44,226 nucleotides of DNA, from assembly GCA_020536535.1 (NCBI GenBank), contig JAHLWZ010000482.1, forward strand, positions 1 to 44,226, written 5' to 3'. Each line of letters begins with the position of its first letter. The stretch's first letter is position 1. Below, piece after piece: positions 1-11,950 of this stretch. This DNA is from Pelomyxa schiedti (lineage: Eukaryota; Evosea; Pelobiontida; Pelomyxidae). Under the pieces are notes generated by a model, which made no database searches, was not told the origin of the DNA, and worked only from the letters and a program-made list of their open reading frames with translations. The position numbers and the translations under genes are program-made.

Positions 1-1229
1 AAAGGTGTGTGGATAAACACAGAATGGAGTAGTTGGCGGTTGCCTCGAGGCGAAGGAAGGAGAGATCGTTCAGCGTGAAGGACTCTCCCCACGAGGGTTT
101 TTTTTATTTGGATAAAAAAAACAAAAAAAAGGCCAAACCGTCTTTTGGCAAAACGCCACGGGAACTGCGGCGTTTCCTCATGGCGTTTTGCCAATTCCAT
201 CGGAGCGCAACTTGAGAAACTTTTGATTTTTGTTTTGCCGGAATTGGTTCCGCATCAAAACTGTTCAATTTCAATTAACAGGACCAGTTCAACTGTTCTG
301 TTATCCCTCAAGAGCTGTGAGAGGGATGCTGGGGAGGGCATCCACGTCACCATCACCCAGGCTCAGGAAGGAATCAAGCCAAGTTAGGAGAATAACCCCT
401 TAAGTCCGATGGTACTGCGAGTTTACAGTTCCAGACTCTACCCTCGTGGGACGACCAAAATGAGGGTTCGATGTAGCGTTAAACACCAGTTTTGAAATCT
501 TACAACTTTTGTGCCTGCAACCATCGTTTTTCTGATCAGTGCGCACTTTGCAAGCACGCCAACGGCCAGCAAGCACACCAATGTGCTTTCCACTCCTGGC
601 ACAACCTGGGTCAGGAGGTGGCTGATGACTTTATAAACATCACATCAGTGCGCAGTATGTAAAGTCGAGCCATTTACATGGGACTCTACTGGTTTAATGG
701 AATACAGGTAGTTGTTGCTGTTCCATTATTCACCCTCTTTTAAAACCTGGTCCAGAATGGATGGCAGTATACTTGTTTGTCCTTAGTCACCTTCTGTAGT
801 CTTTCCCCTTTTTTTAATTTTATTAAAAAAAAGACACAAAAGCCCCCTTTGTCATTGGTGCTCCATTTGTTAGTTAACAGAACAAGTTTTTTTTTTCTTG
901 TTGTCCACATTTTGGTGGATAGTGTCTGGGTCCACAGAATTGCGGAACAAAGATGTAACGTCGCCCCTGTTCATCAGGCTTGTTTCAAGCACCGGACCGG
1001 TACACCAGTACGGCACACCGTCCGCTTCCTCCTGCGATGCATGGAACAGCGTTTTGAACCGTCCATCATCAGTGTGGTGCATCATCTCGAAACTTGTTTT
1101 TCCTTTGTGAATTTACCCAAATGTGGGAACCAACATGGATTCTTGTCAGAACGCACAATTGTTTTTCCTTTCACAACAGAATTAAATTCGTTCTCGTCGG
1201 CAAACGTGGCGGTCTGGTGTTTATTCTGG
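1..1229. other. No recognisable gene
   Basis: AT-rich, homopolymer-rich sequence with only short, overlapping open frames on both strands. None resembles a known domain. A short stretch near 1135-1230 resembles 28695-28740 (shared words around GGCAAACG and CGGTCTGGT), so part of it is dispersed repeat. I see no RNA gene. Confidence 0.5.
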
Positions 1230-3480
1230 CACGATTTTGCGGTGCGGCAACACACCAACACGAAACGCCAGTTGGTGACATCGTTGTTGTTGATGGCGTA
1301 CAAGTGTGTTCCACCCTTTTTTTAAGCCTTTTTCACGTGGCTCACTCGGCAGCAGGTTATTCCGCCAACTCAAAGGCAGCTCTCATTTTGGGACAACGAA
1401 GCAACGGTGAAGAAAGAAGAGCAGTGCAAAAAACCAGGAACGCAGTCACACCAAGACTTCTTGTTATTCGTCGGAACTTGTTGTGGCACACATCTCACGA
1501 GCCAGACACTGGTCAGTTGTTCCCCTTTTTTTTTTTTATTCTCTTGTGGGTGTTAAACCTGGCACAGAAGCCCGTCCATTGGAATCAAAAGACCCAATGT
1601 GCTCACACATCATCAATTTTCAGTGACACAACTCTTTTGGAAAGTCTTTCTCTATGTGTAAGAACTCCTGTTCTGTTTTTCTCTCTGATCTCATTCGCAC
1701 AGGTCTTTGGAGAAGAAGAATCCGGCACTTAAATCGACACAATAATTGCGTGTTCGATTGGCGGGAAGAATGTCAGTGGCATCATTGGTTTGTTTTTGAA
1801 GGGAGTCCTTTTCCTCATTCATCGCTCAAGCTGGCAGAGTGGGTGAACTGGACCCAGTTCTCCCCCCAACTTGGCAGAACCACTGTGCCGCTCTTGCACA
1901 CGAAGTTTATTCTCTTCTGCCACTTGGTGAGGAGCGGTGCATAGCACCAACTTGGTGACTCGATAGCACCAACTTGGTGACTCGAAGTGATGAAGAAGCA
2001 TGATTCATTGACGGCTCCGCAGCCCATAAGAGTTCAATATCAGCACCAGTTATAAAGAAAGGAAAAAAATCAAAGCCCTTTACTGTCTGTTCTGAGGCTT
2101 GCTCAGCGTTTGCCACTCGTTCATCAACTACTACTTCAGCAAAGAGGTCAGCCAAACTGCAGAATGGTATATAAATGACTGCTACAACTTCTCCCACATA
2201 GGGAGATTTGCTGAAAAAATACCTCAAAAGTTCATTTCTTTTGATTCTTGAAAGTTTCACTCAGGAGTGCCCCATGGAAACAAACTGTATGGTCTAACAG
2301 AACAACAGAGACAGTGGGGGCAAACAAACTTATCAAAAGAATCAAGTGTGAGAGCCAATCAACATATGCGGCTTCGCTCCTTCAAGGCAACTGAAGATCA
2401 GTCACTGTGGTTGTGAGATACAAAGGAGCAAGCCAACCCAGGAATGGGACCATCACTGCACGAGATGATTGCCGATTTCAAGGCAAAGAAGGAGAAGTAA
2501 CAAATACCACAAGAACGTAGCATAACTTCCCGTTCCAACGGCAGACATGGGACGGGATCATCCTATGCAAATTGGATCAAGTCGACAAGTGATTGGACGG
2601 ACCACTTATCCACCCTTCATTATCCACCCTTCAGAAATGCACGAGCCCCTTGAAGCAGATGTCCCTCTGCCCAGTGGTGATAATTTTGAGGAAGGAAGTT
2701 GTCACTTGATTTGATTTGATTTGATTCCTGTTCAAACGGCACGGTGCTATAACTTTTGGATTTCGGCTTGCTGTTCAGATGTCTCACTCACCCCTGGTGT
2801 TGTGATCTATTCTGACCTGCCACTGCGCACTACAGCAGATTTCACTTTTCTTCAAAAAAAAAAAAAATCACTGGTAGATGACAACCATACAACAAAACCA
2901 CATGGAAGAAGAACCAGAGAATATATTGTATATTACAATGCCGATTTAGACAGAGAATAAAAACTTGAAGGAAAGAGGCACATTGGACAACAAATTTCTT
3001 CCAAGAGCTTGAAGTTGGCTGTTAAAATCAACTTGCCAGTCGTTGCTTTTCCGTCTCTTGGTTTTTTTTCTTCTTTTATTTGAGGTTGGCTTTCATTGCA
3101 ACCGTGCTGAACAATAAGCCCTTTCACACACATTTGAACTTCCATGAAATATTATGGTGGCCACTGGAATACCGATTTCATACCATAAAATCTGTTGTAT
3201 CTTCAACATAGATTCGAAAGATGTCTTCTTTTCCTGAAAATTCCAAGGAGCCACTGTAACAGCCACCAACAAAAAGACACACTGCCGTGTCGGTCGATAT
3301 ATACCCAGTTGGTTTGCGAGTTTAAAACCCCCAACAACCATTTGTCCCTGAAATCAGCCAGTCTTATGATATTGAAGCTCTCTGCAACATCACGAACTGT
3401 TCAATTATTGCTTGGATTCGTGACTTCATTTCTGTCAAAGCTTCAGTGAGCCTGAATATGCCAACGAGAACTCTTTGTAG
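1230..3480. repeat. Diverged long direct repeat, copy A
   Basis: This stretch aligns by eye, with many indels, to 6560-8720 in the same orientation. Shared landmarks are the 'GAGTGGGTGAACTGGACCCA' block (about 1838 and 7178), the CACCAA-N-TTGGTG palindrome (1945 and 7282) and the TCACTCAGGAGTGCCCCATGG block (about 2259 and 7418). Copy A carries a tandem duplication of a 22-bp unit holding the palindrome (1945-1957 and 1967-1979) and about 150 extra bases near 2090-2250. The minus strand keeps a frame shared with copy B (about 2990-3145), which suggests a decayed gene of unknown family. It could also be a large non-autonomous transposon; I see no terminal repeats. Confidence 0.7.
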
Positions 3481-4047
3481 TTTTTTAAATTATTGGAGCT
3501 CCCACAGTCTCTTGTTCCCCAATCCTGGAAGTGATCAATAATTCAGGCCAATTTGAACTTTAGCAATCTCTCTCGTGACAGTACTTCTCACGTGATACTG
3601 ACAAGCACATGTGTAGAAGGTGGCACACTGTGCCATAAAATTTCTGAAGGTGGAGAGGTCTTGCTCCATATACAAAGAATGGAATACAACCTGGATTTCA
3701 GGATTTATACAACAAATATCACAAGAAATACCCTTCTGGTATCACTTTTCCAGCCACTCCAGCGTTGTAAGTGAATGAAAGTTTCTCTCCATGGAAAATA
3801 CCAGTAAACACACTTTGGAAGCTACTTCAATGAAAACATGATCTGAATACAAAAATTACTCGAGCCAACGAGGGACAACTTAAAGCAATCAGCAGTACAT
3901 TTTGGTTGTTCTGTAAATGTAACTCTTAAGAGCTGAAAAACATTGTTTGAGTGTCTTGACTACAACAGGCACTCCTTGTTTGGAGAAAAGACTCTACAAA
4001 ATACTTAAATCCTTCATCAGCAAAACCTGCAGCTCCTTTCTTCTCCC
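3481..4047. other. No recognisable gene
   Basis: Only short unrelated open frames and no similarity to a known domain. It follows the end of repeat copy A and is not obviously present after copy B. Confidence 0.4.
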
Positions 4048-4650
4048 TCACTCAACTTGATGCATGATATAATACCATCTTCTGTGGTCTGTTTCTGTCA
4101 ATTCATTTGACATAGCAACTCGTAGAGCAAGATGCCAACTACACAGCATATGAGACTTGAGAGAGAACCAAAAGTGATGAAGAGGGCAGTCACACAATTT
4201 TGGAAGATGCATAGGAGGGATCTTTTTCAGCTTCAAAACTTTCTGGGGAACCTGTTGACTTCCTCTTTTTTTACTGATAAAGAAATGTCAATTTTGGAAG
4301 AATGTTTTGCTATCTTAAGCGGAAATGAACTGAGAACTTCCTGCTTTCCAATGGATGTGTGACTGTGCTTATGGAGTACCATCTTGGGTGTAATATCTTC
4401 AAGAAATATTCCAGGCCTTACAATACCCAAATTGATGGTGTGTCCTACCATTTCCGGGTGGTGGTCATTGTCTGATCCCCTCGCTTCACCACCTTTCCAG
4501 TCCTCCTCAAATCAAATCTACCACACACATATTTACAGGCAACACACTTGAAGATGAGTACAGAAGCACATTTTCCACAGAACCTTTTAGTTTCCAAATT
4601 GCGCATTATGGCAAGAACCACTTGGCCACTGACTTGCTCAAGTAATGGCT
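4048..4650 (-). pseudogene. Unassigned minus-strand gene relic with a Cys-rich exon
   Basis: Read on the minus strand, about 4640-4455 encodes a Cys-rich stretch with the spacing C-x2-C-x8-C-x2-C-x3-C (FCGKC...KCVACKYVC). It ends at a plausible donor near 4450. Below it come two open blocks at 4451-4233 and 4236-4048, which lack a common frame. The first holds the phrase VRPGIFLEDI; a degraded similar phrase occurs on the minus strand near 9120-9180, so this may be a repeated gene family. I do not recognise the family. Zinc binding is inferred only from cysteine spacing. The whole could be chance open frame. Confidence 0.25.
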
Positions 4651-5230
4651 GTGTGTTGACCTCTTTTTATCCCGCGGGTTATAAGTACGCAAGAAGCGAA
4701 ACAACCTCGAACCCTCACAACCCTATGGGAAATCTCAGGCAACCAGTGGCACTGCTCATATTCATTACCATGAAATACCATACCAAAACCTCGAAACTGT
4801 GAAGAACAAGGTTCTATTTAATTGGCAAATTACTGCTTGTTCGGGAGCTGGTATTCAGTCACAAGGCTTAGAGTTCGCGGTCATCCAGGAGTTTATCCAC
4901 CTCACACGCCTATCGAGTGTGAACCCATGCCGCTTTGTCTGTGAGGCCCCCCCCCAACACAAAAGAACGGAGGTGCTGCACGCAAACGAGGTGCGATCTC
5001 AGGAAACGGACACAGCAGCATCTTCAATACCTGATATTGGTGCCCAGTGCGTTCTTTGTCATTCTCCCAATCTTTTTTCATGTGAGTAAATGGAGAGGGA
5101 AAAACAGACCTCATCCAGTGTCACATGGAACTATTGAGACCAAGTGGTGTATCTCTCCTTGTTTGCCTCAAGCAGTGTTAACAACAACCTATTGTTGTCA
5201 CCCTCGACCTGCCACCTCGCTCAGGTGAAA
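4651..5230. other. No recognisable gene
   Basis: Short overlapping frames on both strands with no domain similarity. I see no RNA gene or terminal repeat. Confidence 0.4.
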
Positions 5231-5560
5231 TCATGATGTTGAATGCACCACTTTTCCGGACATGAGGGACACCGCTCGAGCAAGAGCCAACAAAACTGAT
5301 GAAAGCACCGCACAACAACAGACAAAGGATTGTATTGCATTGGGTGCACACCAACACACAGTCCCCTGAGCACCGCAATGCACTCCTTCCTGCGGCAACA
5401 GCGAGCGCGTCAGCAACCCCGAAGCAGCCAGCTCAACTCGGCGTTTGCGAGGGCAACGCCGCGATTATGGGTTGGTTCGGTCCAGCACCGTCGGCTACGA
5501 CCACGACGCGGTCCCATATTGACGTGCCGACTGGTAGAACCACCCACCCTCTACAACCGG
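5231..5560 (-). pseudogene. Relic of the N-terminal part of an ankyrin-repeat gene
   Basis: On the minus strand this stretch matches the first exon of the relic at 23030-23300. It shares the block around 'GAGCACCGC-ATGCACTCCTTC' (about 5360 and 23040) and the phrase EGVHxGAQG. Internal indels interrupt the frame. It sits downstream (in minus-strand sense) of the ankyrin fragment at 5992-6354, which is the reverse of the order in the other copy, so the modules have been shuffled here. Confidence 0.4.
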
Positions 5561-5990
5561 ACCAAAAAAAGGACTCCCTGTCAGTGCCTTGTACGAGCAC
5601 AACAGCAACAAAAATGGTAACAACACATCTTCGTCAACAACTACTAATCTGGTGATGATGTGACCAGACCGGAGCCCTTTGAAACCGATCCCAATCAATG
5701 GCTGGCAGTACCTACCAATCAGTATCAGTGTGGGCTCCCTGTTATAAGTAAGAAAGTAACACCAGCATGCACATTCAACAAGTTCATAGGGTTTTTATTT
5801 CATGTGCCAGGGTGAGACATATGAACAGGCCAGCTGAAATAAAAAAAAAGTTATAGCCGTGTTCTGCATATCACAGTCCAAATTGCGTGCGACTACGCTG
5901 ACGGTGGTCACGCAGCGCCCCAATGCACACATAACAACCTTCGTAGGCTCTGTAACTTTGTGAATTAACGCCAAAAAAAGATCTGTTTGT
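5561..5990. repeat. Module shared with 21,900-22,080
   Basis: The segment of about 5865-5990 is closely similar, in the same orientation, to about 21,935-22,070 (shared words include CCAAATTGCGTGCGA and AAAAAAAGATCTGTTTG). In both places it lies next to ankyrin-gene relics, so it is probably part of the same decayed gene family. The minus strand reads through it in one short frame, but no domain is recognisable. About 5561-5795 has no assigned content. Confidence 0.55.
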
Positions 5991-5991
5991 T

Positions 5992-6354
5992 TCAACTTGG
6001 TTTCCTGTGAAACAGACGAAATTCAATGTGGCCAGCCCTCACGGCTGCACTGAACGGCTGGGGAAGTCCCCATCGCTCAGAACCAGCACGATCACGAAAC
6101 GTTGACTCTGACATCAGCCACTGAACAACCCTGAGGTTTCCACCTTGGCACACGTCAGACAACAGACTTCCTCTCGGTATTGAACGTTGTGACATCTCCC
6201 TGAGGTCATTAATCACGCCCCGTTCATCTTCTACTGACGGCCACCTCAACAACGGGCATGATGCGTATCTGCTTGCAACAAGTCCTTGTGCCATTTCAAG
6301 GTGTCCCCCTTTTGAAAATAGAATTGGATTAATTAAGGAGTGAGAATACAACAA
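5992..6354 (-). pseudogene. Ankyrin-repeat protein fragment
   Basis: This open block of about 120 codons contains three pieces typical of the ankyrin helix-turn-helix: GGHLEMAQ, then QGGNLRVVQWLM, then AAVRAGHIE. The start lies in what is the intron of the better-preserved copy, so the annotated methionine is not a true start. The sequence is nearly identical to 22,621-22,920. There is no continuation into a complete protein: upstream the similarity stops near 6430, and downstream it runs into the 5865-5990 module. Ankyrin proteins mediate protein binding; no more specific role can be inferred. Confidence 0.6.
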
Positions 6355-6559
6355 TTAAGAAGCGGTATTTAACATGCCACACACATATATATACAGACAG
6401 ACATGGCAAACAAAGGGTGATAGGGATACACACCTATTGCTGGCCGCTTACATCACATCACTTTTTCCACCTGGGGAGTGAATGAGCGCAACTCCGAGTT
6501 GTGAACTTCACCTTCAAAAGAAAAACCCCCGTTTGATTTCTGTGCGCACCTTTTGTGGT

Positions 6560-8720
6560 GTACGGTACCGTTACGTGCAGCAACACCAACTCATGGAACG
6601 CCAGTTGGTGACACTGTTGGTTGCGAGGTGTACAGGTGTGTTCCACCCTTTTTTTTTCCTTGTTTCACTCAGTGAACCGTGGGCAGCTCTCTTTTTTCAG
6701 ATGACAAGGCAACAGTGAAGAAAGAAGAGCAGAGTAAAAACAGGAACTCATACAGTCAAAGAGTTCTTATTCTTCGGGACTTGTTGTCTCTTCAGAGTTC
6801 AACCCTGGTTTGGCCTTGGGTGGGTCAGTGGTTCCCCCTTTTTTTATTCTCTTGTGAGTTAAACCTGGCACTAGAAGGCCCGCACTTTGGAATCAAGAGA
6901 CCAATGTGCTCGCACATCAGTTTTCAGTGACAGTTGACACACAGTGACTCAACTCTTTCTGTGTTAGAGCAACTGCTTCTTGGCTTCTTTCTCCCTGTGT
7001 AGGAACTCTCGTTCTGTTTTTCTCTCTGATTTCATTCACAGGTCTTTGCAGAAGAAGAATCTGGCACTTAAATCGATACGCAATAATTGCGTGTTCGATT
7101 GGCGGGAAGAATGTCAGTGGCATCATTGGCTTCTTTTTAAGAGGAGACCTTTTCTTCATTCATCACTCAAGCTGGCAGAGTGGGTGAACTGGACCCAGTT
7201 CTCCAACTTGGCGTAACCACTGTGCCGCTCTTACACACGGAGTTTATTCTCTTCTGCCACTTGGTGAGGAGTGGTGCATAGCACCGACTTGGTGACTCGC
7301 AGTGATGAAGAAGCATGATTTACTGACGGCTCTGCAGCCCATATGAGTTTAATTTCAGCACCAGACACGGATATATGAAAAAATCAAAGCTCTTCAACAC
7401 TTTCTGTTCTGAGGTTTCACTCAGGAGTGCCCCATGGAAACAAACTGTATGGTATAACAGAACAACAGCGGCAGTGGGGGTAAACAGGGAAGTTATCAAA
7501 AGAATCAAGTGTGAGACAGTAGATCCTTCATCAACATCTGCTTGCTCCTTCAAGTCAACAGAAAATGAGACACAAAGGACCAAGCCAGTTCAGGAATGGG
7601 ACCATCACTGCACTGTATGATTGCCGATTTCAAGGCAAAGAAGGAGAAGTAACAAATACCACAAGAACGTAGCATAACTTCCCTATGGCAGACATGGATG
7701 GGATCACCTGCAAATTGGATCAAGTCAGTGAAACGAATTGGAAATGATTGGACGGAGCACTTCCCCACCCATAGAAACTGTTCAAACGGCACAGTGCTAT
7801 AACTTTTGGATTGCAGCCTGCTGTTCAGATGTCTCACTCACCCCTGGTGTTGTGATCTATTCTGACCTGGCGCAGCACACTACAGCACATTTCAATTTTC
7901 TTCGAAAAAATCACTGGTCGATGGAAGCCATACCACACGGAAGAATAATCTCTGGGATTGTTTTGTTTGGTGAAATATTCTTCCTTCCTTGCACAAGGGG
8001 CAGTCATGGGGAATAGTTTTCCTGTGACAGATGGCTCATCGGCTATATGTGGCAGCAAGTAAAACAGAATATATTGTAATGCCGATTAAGAAGAATGAAA
8101 ATGCGAATCAAAGAGGCACATTGGGACCACAAATTTCTTCCACATGAAAGAACTTCCAAGAGCTTGAAGTTGGCTGTTAAAATCAACTTGCCAGTGGCGC
8201 CTTTTATGTCTCTTGGTTTTTTTTTTCCTTCTGTACTGTGAGGTTGGCTTTCATTGCAACCGTGCTGAACAATAAGCCCTGTCACGCACAATTTAATGTA
8301 CCCCATAACACCAAGTCGGGGCTTCATGAATTGCAGAGACCCTTCTGGGGTGATTTGCCAGGGCCATTGTGGCTCAATTTCCTTTCCCACTTTGCCTTGA
8401 AAAATTGTCAGACAACTGGAGAAAGACATAATGCATACACATACTTTAAGAACGTCACTTCCATGAAATCTATGTTCAACATAGATTTAAAAGATGTATA
8501 CTTTTCCTGAAAGTTCCAAGGAGCTGCAGACAACAACCACCAACAACTGCCATGTCTATCTATACCCAGTTGGCTTGCGAGTTTAAAACTGAAACACAAA
8601 AATTTGGCCCTGAAATCAGATGGTCTCAATAAATTGCTTGGATCTGTGGCTTCGTTTCAGCTCAAACCTGCAGTGAACCTGAAGATGCCAACAAGAAGTC
8701 TTTGGGATTACTGAACACCC
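6560..8720. repeat. Diverged long direct repeat, copy B
   Basis: Second copy of the segment at 1230-3480, about 5.3 kb away and in direct orientation. It lacks the duplicated 22-bp palindrome unit and the ~150-base insertion of copy A. On the minus strand, about 8050-8430 keeps a frame with phrases also present in copy A (GLIVQHGCNESQP, TGKLILTANFKLLE), which hints that the repeat carries or carried a protein-coding exon. No domain is recognised. Confidence 0.7.
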
Positions 8721-9870
8721 TGGTGAAAGGCTATAGAAAACTATAGAAGCTCAGACATTTCACGGCAAGATCACTTTCTCTCACTGAGAAAGATTGACGG
8801 AAATAACAATCCAGTAAAACCAGTCACTCTTATACATGAGACGAGCGTTCTGCCGTGACAAGCAAATTCTTGTGTGTTCATGCTAAAAGGGAAATTGGAG
8901 CAGGGAATCGAGCAACTTAACAACAACAACGCTTGTGCAAGAAGTGTGGTCACACCTCTTTGATATTGCACAGGCTCCATGAAAAGCAACTTCAAGCTCC
9001 AACCCAGTACAAAAGAATTTCCATAGATTACTGCCAACTGCTCAGTCTTGCACAGTCTCACTTCTCACCATATTTGTAGTACGAGATATGATGTGAGTGT
9101 TTCCTCCAGAACCTATTAGATGATTCAAATGGATCAATATCTCAAGAAATGTTCAAGGTCGAGCAGGATGTGACCTTACTGAAACACATTATCTTTTGCC
9201 AAATGCAGGAAGAATAGAATATTCACGTGACTCTACTATTTACTTGTCCCCAAAACAATAAAAAACTTGCAATGTTGGTGCTAGTCTAGATGTAGTGTCA
9301 ACCAGAATCATGAGACATACTCTCCCTCCAGTATGACAACAATGGATGGAAGTTATACCGCGGCAGTGTGGCTCTCATGGAATGGGAAAGATCACTCTAG
9401 TGGGGTCAGCAGCACCACCTTTTTAATCAAAGATGATGGTTCTTCTGTGTATGATACATGTAGCTCCTTTGAGGTTGCAAATGAATCTGTTCCACCGGAG
9501 GTTCGTCAATGCAATGCTGAATAACTATGCCATAATAAGTATGATGGGGTCAACTTCTCATTGGAGCTAAATTTTATCTGCTACCCAGTACACAACGACC
9601 TTGAGTCAAGGTCCTAAGTGTGAGTACAATTCTTGGGGCTGAAGATTTTTGTGTCTGGGTAAGACATTCAGCCAAATTACCAACTGTTTAACTCCATTGG
9701 CATTGAGGGCCTCAACAGGCTCTTTATCTTGGTAACAAGATCTTCAACCATGGATTGCTAGCCCACTCAAGGCTTGTGAGCATTGCTAGTGCTGCTGTAG
9801 GGAAGCTTTTGGCAACCGATTTTGGCAATGGAAAGTCGATTTTTGTGCCGTGATGGTGACGGATTGTAGC
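8721..9870. other. No recognisable gene; one small plus-strand frame at 9333-9524
   Basis: The only frame with an ordinary composition is 9333-9524 (+, 63 codons, containing FLIKDDGSSVYDTC). It has no recognisable domain and no obvious splice partners. The rest is short fragments; minus-strand words near 9120-9180 faintly recall 4390-4440. Confidence 0.3.
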
Positions 9871-10430
9871 GTTGGGCGACCGAGAAGCACAGCAACGAAT
9901 AATGGCAAAACTTGCACGTTGTGGCTGTGAATTGAGTGCAAACACTGTACAGCGACAGACATCAAGTCCACCCTGTGAAATTGAAGTTGCTTTGAGTGTC
10001 GTTGTTCCCACCTTGCCTGCAAACTGTTCAGCAACCTGGGTTGCTGCTTATTTGAACAGTCCTGGTAGCTCTCCCTGTGGACTCAGGTAGATTGCCCTTC
10101 CTAATTATTATGCAGGTATGGGAGAAAGCAGATGAAAGCCTACTGTTTATTTCAGTCAGGCTCCAACGTCCCAGCCTTCCTGACCTCTTATTCTTTGCCT
10201 TCCGGCTCCAATTCTTTACCTTCCGGCTCTTATTTTTCCCCTTTCGGCTCCAATTCTTTACCTTCTGGTTCTTATTTCCCCTTCCAGCTCTTTTAGCTCC
10301 TTTATCACCTCTCCTAGCTTGTACTTACCCCCTCTCAGTTCCCTCCGCCCGATAATGGTGCCCCCGATAGCTCTCCTGGATCCCTCCTGTCTTCCATCAC
10401 TCTGATTACCTGTTGCCACTCGCAGTTTGA
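9871..10430 (-). mobile_element. Transposon-associated acidic-repeat tail
   Basis: About 10,140-10,420 read on the minus strand matches 43,880-44,226 on the plus strand. Both carry a degenerate tandem repeat of about 15-30 bases around GAGCC-GAAG-AAAGAATT, coding for phrases such as ELEPE and KELE. At 43.9 kb this repeat follows a DDE transposase gene, so I infer this is the tail of a related element in reverse orientation. The preceding 9870-10,090 holds a weak helix-turn-helix-like frame (SANTVQRQ) that I do not rely on. Confidence 0.5.
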
Positions 10431-10776
10431 CAGCCAGGCAGCACTAAAGGCTCGAAAAAAACAACTTACGATGCTGTTACGTCGTGTGTTCTTTTGAATA
10501 GAAAAAGCAAAGTCCGATCAGAGTGTGCTTTGCAGTGATTTTGGCTCAACCCCCTGCTGAACTTGAATCGTCAATAAGCAAAGTCAGGGTCGGCAAGCAC
10601 TTAGGCTGTCACGCACGGAGCATCTATGAGAGGCAACTACTGTGGTAGAAAACGCCATTGTGGTTGATCATTTGGTCAATAGGACCTAAACCAAAGCAGC
10701 ATTGGCAAGTAACACTTTGTTGACTGGGTTCTTCTCCAATGCTGTGGGGTTCTGCAGTACCTGTGGGTTGTGAGCA
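10431..10776. other. Gene-free stretch downstream of the first USP gene
   Basis: No open frame with a recognisable domain. It contains the 3' flank of the USP gene whose stop is at 10,777. I see no clear terminator or RNA gene. Confidence 0.4.
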
Positions 10777-11846
10777 CTAGTTTTCCTTAGAAAGAGGAAG
10801 ACCATTATCAGGGGGGCTTGTTTTTGAGTCTGTATCACCTGATTTTATCATTACAAGTAAGACAGGATCCCACTGAGAGCAGAATTTAATTGGGTCACAA
10901 TACTCCTGGTTCACCGAGGTGTCATTGAAAAAGAACCACTGGCTTCTTGACTTGCAAAGTGAGGTGTAGTGACCTGCTGCATATCCCACAATAGAAATCA
11001 ACTGGTATTCTTGGCTGTGAGTGACCCAGGTCAAAAAAAACGAAAGGATAATTAGGAATCACACCCAAATAAATGTAAAGAGAGGTGATCATCTGGATGA
11101 AGGCTGATTTTTGAGGGGTCACTAGATGCAAGAATAAGGCCTTCTCCCAGTTCCATGTTCAAGATGGCCCTGAGATTCTGGCCTGATGTTAATGGAAGTC
11201 TTAGGAACACCAATATACAGATCCACAGTTGGAACAAGCTCTAAGAGTGGGAGCACTGTTCAGTGATTTATCCACTGAATCTTGCAAAGAAATCCCAGGG
11301 ACAGTGACAAGTACATGAAACTTGGGTATAGACTCATTGAATTTCACTGTTCCTTCTTTCTGAAAGCATTCCTGTACATAGTGAGAATTTCTATGTGAGA
11401 CCACAGGGGTAAGTGTATACTGAAGGGCAGGAAAGACTCTCAGACATATTGTGGATCAGGAACTTGTTAATTACAGAGGACCCTTCATCAACAAGCGTGT
11501 TCACCAGAAGTAAGAGGAATTTCTTCACGGTTTTCACTCACTCAAGTGAAAGCAGCACCACTACACACCAAAGCGGAGCCCGCAGAGTTGAGAACATTCT
11601 CAGACCTTGATGAAAGGTGTCTGAGCAACGGTTCCCCACTGCAACCTTCCATCAAAAATGACCGTAGGAGGGATTCCGTGATCCCACCACGTCTGTTCTC
11701 AGCGAAGTTTAACAGACACTTTATTGCCTGCAGGGCGGAGTTGAGGTAACACGTCATCCCTTTTAGGTACCGTTTGCGAAAAACAGGTAATAGTGAGTTT
11801 GTTGCAACGTGCTACCGTAGTTCACCAGCCCAATCGGTTGTGCCAT
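10777..11846 (-). CDS. Minimal USP-family (peptidase C19) deubiquitinase-like protein, paralogue 1
   Basis: Six exons: 11846-11816, 11759-11569, 11522-11421, 11359-11219, 11177-11065 and 11014-10777, giving 271 aa; the introns (41-61 nt) all have GT-AG ends. The Cys box GLVNYGMTCYLNSALQ is formed across the first intron, placing the catalytic Cys at about residue 14. The His box GYAAGHYTSLC places the catalytic His at about 208, and FFFND supplies the third residue at about 223-224. USPs cleave the bond after the C-terminal Gly-Gly of ubiquitin or a related modifier. At 271 aa this is smaller than a usual USP core (300-350 aa), with only one C-x2-C pair (near 152-155) and no accessory finger. 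The start is chosen because both paralogues begin 9-11 codons before the Cys box. It lies 104 bp from the E1 stop. Target specificity (the linked Ubl or ubiquitin) is inferred, not shown. Confidence 0.87.
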
Positions 11847-11950
11847 CATAGGCTGTTCTACAAACCAACTTGTGTTTGAACGTCTCCCAAGCTGATTAAT
11901 TTTTAAAGATAAAAATTAAAAACGAATCTTCTGAAGAGGAGGTGGACAAG
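11847..11950 (-). promoter_or_regulatory. Upstream region of USP paralogue 1 with CCAACTTG element
   Basis: This 104-bp gap separates the E1 stop codon from the USP start. It contains ACCAACTTGTG at 11864-11874, a half-match to the CACCAA-N-TTGGTG palindrome found upstream of the other cluster genes, only about 18 bases before the ATG. No TATA box is evident. It must hold both the E1 3' end and the USP promoter. Confidence 0.4.

Noticed and set aside
460-500. GGGTTCGATGTAGCG, possible tRNA- or SINE-like word
   Set aside because: No cloverleaf partners and no second copy found in the window.
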